Shown piece after piece: positions 31,249-34,728 of a stretch of DNA of 34,728 nt. Made by a program: the position numbers and the translations under genes. Within the stretch, counting starts at the first letter, position 1. Each line of letters opens with the position of its first letter. Location of the stretch: positions 1 through 34,728 of the forward strand of contig JBCCQH010000083.1 in NCBI GenBank assembly GCA_039024435.1, given 5' to 3'. The notes under the pieces were generated by a model. That model saw only the letters and a list, made by a program, of their open reading frames with translations. It had not been told where the DNA came from and ran no database searches. This stretch comes from JBCCQH01 sp039024435. GTDB taxonomy: Bacteria > Bacteroidota > Bacteroidia > J057 > JADKCL01.

Positions 31249-31974
31249 ATGCTCGCGCAGATCTTTAGTCGTAAGAAAAAAAAGGTCAATCCCTTTCTGG
31301 AACTGAATAGTGAATTGGCAAAAATTGGTTCTTCGCTTCGGGTAAATCACCGGGTTATCAGCGAAGGGAACCGGGAATGTCAAATCTTTGGTTCTTACAT
31401 TGATTTTCGGGAAAACGGAATGAAGTGGTACGGCGTAAGCGGAGTCAAGGTCATCCACCAAGCGCTACTCGTCGACGGCTGGGTCGGTAAGTGCCTCAGC
31501 AGTGAAGAGTTGGAAGTTTTGGTTCCGGGATTGGAATTTCCAGTGGCCCGCAAGCAAATCGAAATGGGAGAACGCGCTTTTCTCAGTTGGTACTGGGAAA
31601 ATCTGCGCAACCGCAAAGACAACCGTTTCGGGGAATTGATCGAATTGTTTGCCAGTCACGAATTGACCCGCAACCTCATGAGCTACTTCGAATCGAGGGA
31701 TTTTGGGTTCAGTTCGAATATTGGTGAGGTGAACGGCCTCGTCATCAAAAATCTTCCCCAAATCCGCATTACTGACGACTGGCAATACGAAGTCCACCTG
31801 CCCAATATGTCCCTGGTGGACCGGGATGAGGTGACCACCGACGGCACCGGATACATCGGCCGGGGTACGGCGCGTGAGGTGTTTGAATTGACGCTCAAGT
31901 TGCTTCCTCGCGATGCGGGACCGGCGGAATATTTCCGCTGCAATGGTTGCCCGCCTGCTCCCGACGCGGCGTAG
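31249..31974 (+). CDS. Protein of unknown function, 241 residues
   Basis: ATG at 31249 (MLAQIFSRKKKKVNPFLELN). No signal peptide or membrane helix; mixed alpha/beta composition with segments such as GSYIDFRENGMKWYGVSGVKV, ERAFLSWYWENLRNRKDNRF, ELTRNLMSYFESRDFGF and GTGYIGRGTAREVFELTLKLLP, so probably a cytoplasmic globular protein. I recognise no family. A run of five lysine/arginine codons near the start (RKKKK) is unusual. Codon use in the body resembles the rest of the genome, which supports a real gene. The read-through frame of the damaged corA runs antisense through much of it, from 31974 down to 31465. The last 15 residues (FRCNGCPPAPDAA region) look less conserved-like and may have been acquired with the 3' junction. 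Confidence 0.6.
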   Translation: MLAQIFSRKKKKVNPFLELNSELAKIGSSLRVNHRVISEGNRECQIFGSYIDFRENGMKWYGVSGVKVIHQALLVDGWVGKCLSSEELEVLVPGLEFPVARKQIEMGERAFLSWYWENLRNRKDNRFGELIELFASHELTRNLMSYFESRDFGFSSNIGEVNGLVIKNLPQIRITDDWQYEVHLPNMSLVDRDEVTTDGTGYIGRGTAREVFELTLKLLPRDAGPAEYFRCNGCPPAPDAA

Positions 31975-32103
31975 TGCGCGTGGCAAGGCCGCAAGGTTTG
32001 TTTCTTTTCCCACTTCTTGCTTCCGAAAATCGATCCTTTTCGATGCTCTGAAGATTCCTCGGCATTTTATGATTGTTAAGATCCCACCAACTCCGTTTGG
32101 TCC

Positions 32104-33070
32104 GAGCCACTTTTTGCGCCGGAAGTAGATCAACTGGCCGGCCACAATCAGCCCCATCAGCCCGATGACCGCCGGATAGGACCAGCGCGAATGTACTTCG
32201 GGCATGAATTCAAAGTTCATCCCGTAGAAGCCAGTGATGAAGGTCACCGGAATGAAAATCGTCGAAATTGCTGTCAGTACGCGCATGACCTCATTCATCC
32301 GGAGGCTGGAATAGCTCAGGTACAGGTCCACCATTGAGGAAACGGTGTCCCGGTAGGCTTCTACTTGGTCAATCACCCGTATGATGTGGTCGTAGAAGTC
32401 ACGCAAAAAGAGTTGCAAGTCGTCCCCGATCAGCAGTTGTTCGCTGCGTTGCATGCGGCTGACGATTTCCCGTATGGGCCAAACCGCTTTGCGCAGATCG
32501 GTGTTTTCCCGCTTGAGCGGCAGTTTAAATTTAATTCTGCGATTTTGCTATGGCATCTTTTTCCGCCCCTCTTCCGCTATTTTCTCGCCCATTTTCGGAG
32601 CGAGCTGGCGCAGCTCAGAACTCGGGCTATGGACGCCAAAATGAGCTTCGATGGACAAAAAAATCTGCGCCAGCAAATTTCACCAACCAATTTTAAACCG
32701 CCTCGGAGGTCAAAGATTTTTTGCAAGGTGGGTCGGCGTGTATCGTCGATCACCTCCATTTCCAGTTGGTCGATTTTTTCGCCCATGAATTCGAGCAGCA
32801 GGAAGTAGCGGTCCACCACAGCGCCAGCAAGAGGTAAGCGAGGTAATCTGGCCCCATGCTCCGTATGCGGGAACCGGGATTCCGCAGCGCGGTCCGAATC
32901 GGGTCGAAGATGTCATCCGGATCTTCCTGGAAAGACAGGATGAAGTTTTCTCCCAAGACGATGCTGACCTGCTCGGTACGTACCCCGCCGGCGTGGTCTT
33001 CATCGGCCATGCGGTAGTAACGCAATTTTTCCCCGGAAATTGATGGACGGGAAAACTCAGGGCGCTGCGA
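32104..33070 (-). pseudogene. corA: corA magnesium/cobalt transporter pseudogene
   Basis: CorA homology is spread over several broken pieces. 5' part (about 33070-32824): RTEQVSIVLGENFILSFQE, DIFDPIRTALRNPGSRIR and GPDYLAYLL, with the first 150 or so residues of a normal CorA missing and the remaining start degraded. A 1-nt deletion at 32823/32824 (the expected GAC-GCT is now G-CGCT) shifts the frame to VVDRYFLLLEFMGEKIDQLEMEVIDD, ending FDL. The MITE-like repeat (32518-32705) then interrupts it, after which KRENTDLRKAVWPIREIVSRMQRS resumes in register with that frame once the 191 bp of repeat plus duplicated GAG are removed. The end has both helices and the signature YGMNFEF, then IYFRRKKWL, where CorA normally stops. 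Here the stop is missing and the frame runs on to 31465. The gene cannot make a working pentameric Mg2+ channel. Confidence 0.85.
32518..32705. mobile_element. MITE-like non-coding repeat, copy 2 (188 bp), inserted in corA
   Basis: Homologous to the element at 26878-27037, with imperfect inverted ends (CGGCAGTTTAAAT left; TTTTAAACCGCCTCG right) and a longer middle containing a small GAGCTGGCGCAGCTC palindrome. It is flanked on both sides by GAG (32515-32517 and 32706-32708). Removing the element and one GAG restores CorA codons FDL-KREN in a continuous frame, so the boundaries and a 3-bp target duplication are read directly from the interrupted gene. It has no coding capacity. Confidence 0.75.
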
Positions 33071-33167
33071 TCCGGGAAAATTTACCACTTAGAAGGGTAG
33101 GGTAGGCGCCCGGCACGCTGTACGGACGCGAACCTTTTCTGAGCCTGGGATTATTGTCGCCTACCCC

Positions 33168-33199
33168 AACGCATCAGTTGCGGTGGGCATCTCTGATGC
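33168..33199. other. Small hairpin in the interval before the thioredoxin-like gene
   Basis: CGCATCAG and CTGATGCG form an 8-bp perfect stem around a 15-nt loop, within about 33170-33200. A second inverted pair GGGTAGGCG/CGCCTACCC lies just upstream at about 33101-33166. Both sit in the 238-bp gap between the decayed corA 5' end and the gene at 33309. They may be terminator remnants or leader structures. No reading frame in the gap looks coding. Confidence 0.35.
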
Positions 33200-33308
33200 G
33201 GGAGCGATTTCGACATTTTCTCCCGAAATCTAAGCCTGATGGAAAGCTGGCACGGGGCTTGAACTACATGTTTCAACGGACATTCCGATGACCTTAAATG
33301 TAAACATC

Positions 33309-34301
33309 ATGAAAACGAAATTTGATAAACTCTTTGTGTTACCTATCCTGGCGATGTTGTTGTGGGCTATGCCGGCCCGTGCGGGTGGAATTGATTTCTT
33401 CTCCGGTAGTTTGGCCGAGGCACAAGCCCAGGCGTCAGCAGCGAACAAGCTGATCTTCGTAGACGCTTACGCGACTTGGTGTGGTCCTTGCAAATGGATG
33501 GCGGCGAACAGCTTTAGCGATGAGCGGGTGGGGAATTTTTTCAATCGCAATTTCATCAACCTCAAGATCGATATGGAGCGGGGGGAAGGCCCGCAACTGG
33601 CGCGTAAATACCGCGTTGGGGCGTATCCGACGCTGTTTTTCCTCGACGCCGAGGGCAATATTGTCCAGAAAGAAACCGGGGCCCGTGATGCAAATGGTCT
33701 GCTCGAATTGGCGGAGCGGGTGCTGCGCAAGCAAGGTCGGCTGCCGGTGGAAATGGGGGCGGTGGAATCGAGCCACGACCTTCCGGATGCGGAGGTTGTG
33801 GCGGCAAGTCAAGCGGAAAATGAGTTGAATCGAATTGTGCGCGACCTCTCGCAAGCCATCGAGAATGGTGATTCGGTCTTGTTCCAAACGGCCCTCGCTG
33901 ATTTGGCAGTCAGTGGAGTTGAGGAAAAGGACTATGTCTTCATTGAGGCGCAATTGGTGTGGATGGAAGAGCACGGCAACAAAACAGGGTTTGTGACGGC
34001 GGTACAGCACCATCTGGCAGTGATCGTGGAGCCCGATCCCGAACTGTTGATGATGGCTGCGGCTTATTTCTACGATTTGGATTTGGCGGCGGATAAACTG
34101 TACACGGCACAATCCTGGGCGGCAACGGCGGTAGCGCTTTCTCCTGGGTATTACAGCCACGATATCAATGCTGTCTTGCTGCACCGAATCGGCGAGACCG
34201 AGGCGGCGATTGAGCAGGCGGAAAAAGCATTGGTGTACGCAAAGGAGGCAAGAATGGATGCTTCGCAGACTGAGGCTTTTCTGGCCGAGATCAAGGAGTA
34301 A
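33309..34301 (+). CDS. Exported thioredoxin-fold protein with C-terminal helical repeats
   Basis: 330 residues from the ATG at 33309 (MKTKFDKLFVLPIL). The ATG at 33288 would add seven residues before the signal. The signal peptide ends MPARA at about 25, so the protein is periplasmic or exported. Thioredoxin domain (about 28-145): LIFVDAYATWCGPCKWM with active-site Cys58 and Cys61, FINLKIDMERGEG, and the cis-Pro loop VGAYPTLFFLDAEG. The CGPC motif and Trp57 are thioredoxin-like, so a thiol-disulfide exchange role (reductase or oxidase in the periplasm) is likely. The C-terminal half (about 160-330) is helical with TPR-like pairs (LYTAQSWAATAVALSPGYY, AAIEQAEKALVYAKEA), perhaps for partner binding. 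It stands alone, downstream of the corA remnant and upstream of hairpins. Confidence 0.85.
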   Translation: MKTKFDKLFVLPILAMLLWAMPARAGGIDFFSGSLAEAQAQASAANKLIFVDAYATWCGPCKWMAANSFSDERVGNFFNRNFINLKIDMERGEGPQLARKYRVGAYPTLFFLDAEGNIVQKETGARDANGLLELAERVLRKQGRLPVEMGAVESSHDLPDAEVVAASQAENELNRIVRDLSQAIENGDSVLFQTALADLAVSGVEEKDYVFIEAQLVWMEEHGNKTGFVTAVQHHLAVIVEPDPELLMMAAAYFYDLDLAADKLYTAQSWAATAVALSPGYYSHDINAVLLHRIGETEAAIEQAEKALVYAKEARMDASQTEAFLAEIKE

Positions 34302-34314
34302 TCCGGTAAGCGTG

Positions 34315-34403
34315 CGGAAGGCAGCTTCCGCCGGGCCGTTGTGGTCGGCACCGCTGGTTTGGGGAATTCGCATTTGCTTGTTCCTCAAATGCAGCGGTGC
34401 CGA
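34315..34403 (+). terminator. Two hairpins after the thioredoxin-like gene
   Basis: First hairpin: GCGGAAG/CTTCCGC at about 34315-34331 with a 3-nt loop. Second: outer stem TCGGCACCGCT (34345-34355) with AGCGGTGCCGA (34393-34403), enclosing an inner stem GCATTTG (34370-34376) with CAAATGC (34386-34392), followed by ATTTTGG. Only a weak T-run follows. Probably the 3' end of the transcript, though the bulged second hairpin may have another role. Confidence 0.5.
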
Positions 34404-34502
34404 ATTTTGGGTTTGGGTGGCTTAAGTGGGGGACGACTTGTTTGCGATGTAGGAGGGGGATGAGGGTAAGCGAAAGAATAAGTTTTTATGCTTGTCCGGA
34501 AC

Positions 34503-34524
34503 TTTGCCACGGCTTTTGCCACGG
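34503..34524 (+). repeat. Short direct repeat in the leader of the IS1595-like gene
   Basis: TTTGCCACGG occurs at 34503-34512 and 34515-34524 (12-bp period), with a third related unit (TTTTTGACACG) right after. The array lies 60-80 bp before the transposase start and may be part of the element's left end or a transposase binding site; the exact left end cannot be placed. Confidence 0.35.
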
Positions 34525-34583
34525 TTTTTGACACGAGATGTCAATCGGCGGGTTGAGATTGCGACCAAAGCTCGAATCTGCCC

Positions 34584-34728
34584 ATGAATCTATTCAACTT
34601 TATCGCCCAATTTCCCGACGAACAATCCTGCCGAACCCACTTCGGCAACTTGCGCAAGCAAAAAGGCGTCGTCTGCAAACGTTGCCAGTGCCGGGAGCAC
34701 TACTGGTTAACCGCCAAATCAATGTTCC
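34584..34728 (+). CDS. IS1595-family transposase, N-terminal 48 codons
   Basis: An open frame from the ATG at 34584 runs off the right edge. It starts MNLFNFIAQFPDEQSC and continues LRKQKGVVCKRCQCREHYWLT. The layout (FxxxFPDExSC, then a zinc-ribbon with Cys31-x2-Cys34, then HYWL) is the N-terminal zinc ribbon of IS1595-family transposases (DDE_Tnp_IS1595, ISXO2-like). The catalytic DDE/DDNK domain is outside the window, so integrity is unknown. The element's left end is probably between about 34440 and 34510. Confidence 0.7.
   Translation, partial: MNLFNFIAQFPDEQSCRTHFGNLRKQKGVVCKRCQCREHYWLTAKSMF

Noticed and set aside
31465..32103. Continuation of the corA frame beyond RRKKWL as a longer transporter
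   Set aside because: CorA ends at this point; the following roughly 210 codons are antisense to the 241-residue gene and have no CorA similarity. Treated as read-through after loss of the stop.
34503..34535. Short tandem TTTGCCACGG units as a CRISPR array
   Set aside because: Unit period is only 12 bp with two or three copies and no spacers; more likely part of an IS end.

Overview
The window looks like a chromosomal segment of a member of the Bacteroidota, most plausibly a Saprospiria/Lewinella-like marine or environmental bacterium. The grounds are type IX secretion (T9SS) components (a PorV/PorQ-family barrel and two giant C25-type proteases with C-terminal sorting-like domains), a YpdA-type bacillithiol disulfide reductase, PdxJ with the NINK variant motif, promoter candidates of the Bacteroidota -33/-7 type (TTG, 19-20 bp, TAnnTTTG), and start codons mostly without a Shine-Dalgarno sequence. 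Genus-level placement is inference.

Layout. 1-141: 5' end of an Rpn-family nuclease gene (minus). 303-2019: bdr/ypdA and pdxJ, 7 bp apart. 2162-13460: the main block, a PorV-like outer-membrane protein followed by two tandem, diverged, about 1,640-1,680-residue C25 peptidases of the PorU-like/PorU2 type. 13700-15940: a PiT phosphate transporter with a PhoU-like tail, preceded by a 15-bp perfect inverted repeat that reaches its start codon. 15966-17420 (minus): gamma-carbonic anhydrase and a family-2 glycosyltransferase. 17592-19307: a NuoG-like Fe-S protein standing apart from any other nuo gene, ending in a perfect bidirectional terminator shared with a convergent SLC13 carrier (19437-20990, minus). 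20991-21448 holds interspersed repeats. 21449-22413: a membrane-anchored protein of unknown function and YwbE. 22571-26064 (minus): valS-cvfB, coupled by an ATGA overlap.

From 26065 to the right end the DNA is looser and more plastic. It holds long gene-poor stretches, DnaA-box-like motifs, two copies of a small MITE-like repeat, small membrane proteins, a large TPR histidine kinase (27440-29806, minus), a cysteine-rich lipoprotein, an unrecognised 241-residue protein, and a corA magnesium-transporter pseudogene interrupted by one of the MITE-like copies and by a 1-nt deletion. A periplasmic thioredoxin-like protein and the first 48 codons of an IS1595-family transposase close the window.

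The most interesting system is the PorV-like plus double PorU-like array. Both proteases keep the catalytic His/Cys pair exactly 30 residues apart, but in sequence contexts unlike those I recall for canonical PorU. This suggests a second, possibly dedicated, T9SS sortase module. No RNA genes and no CRISPR array were seen.
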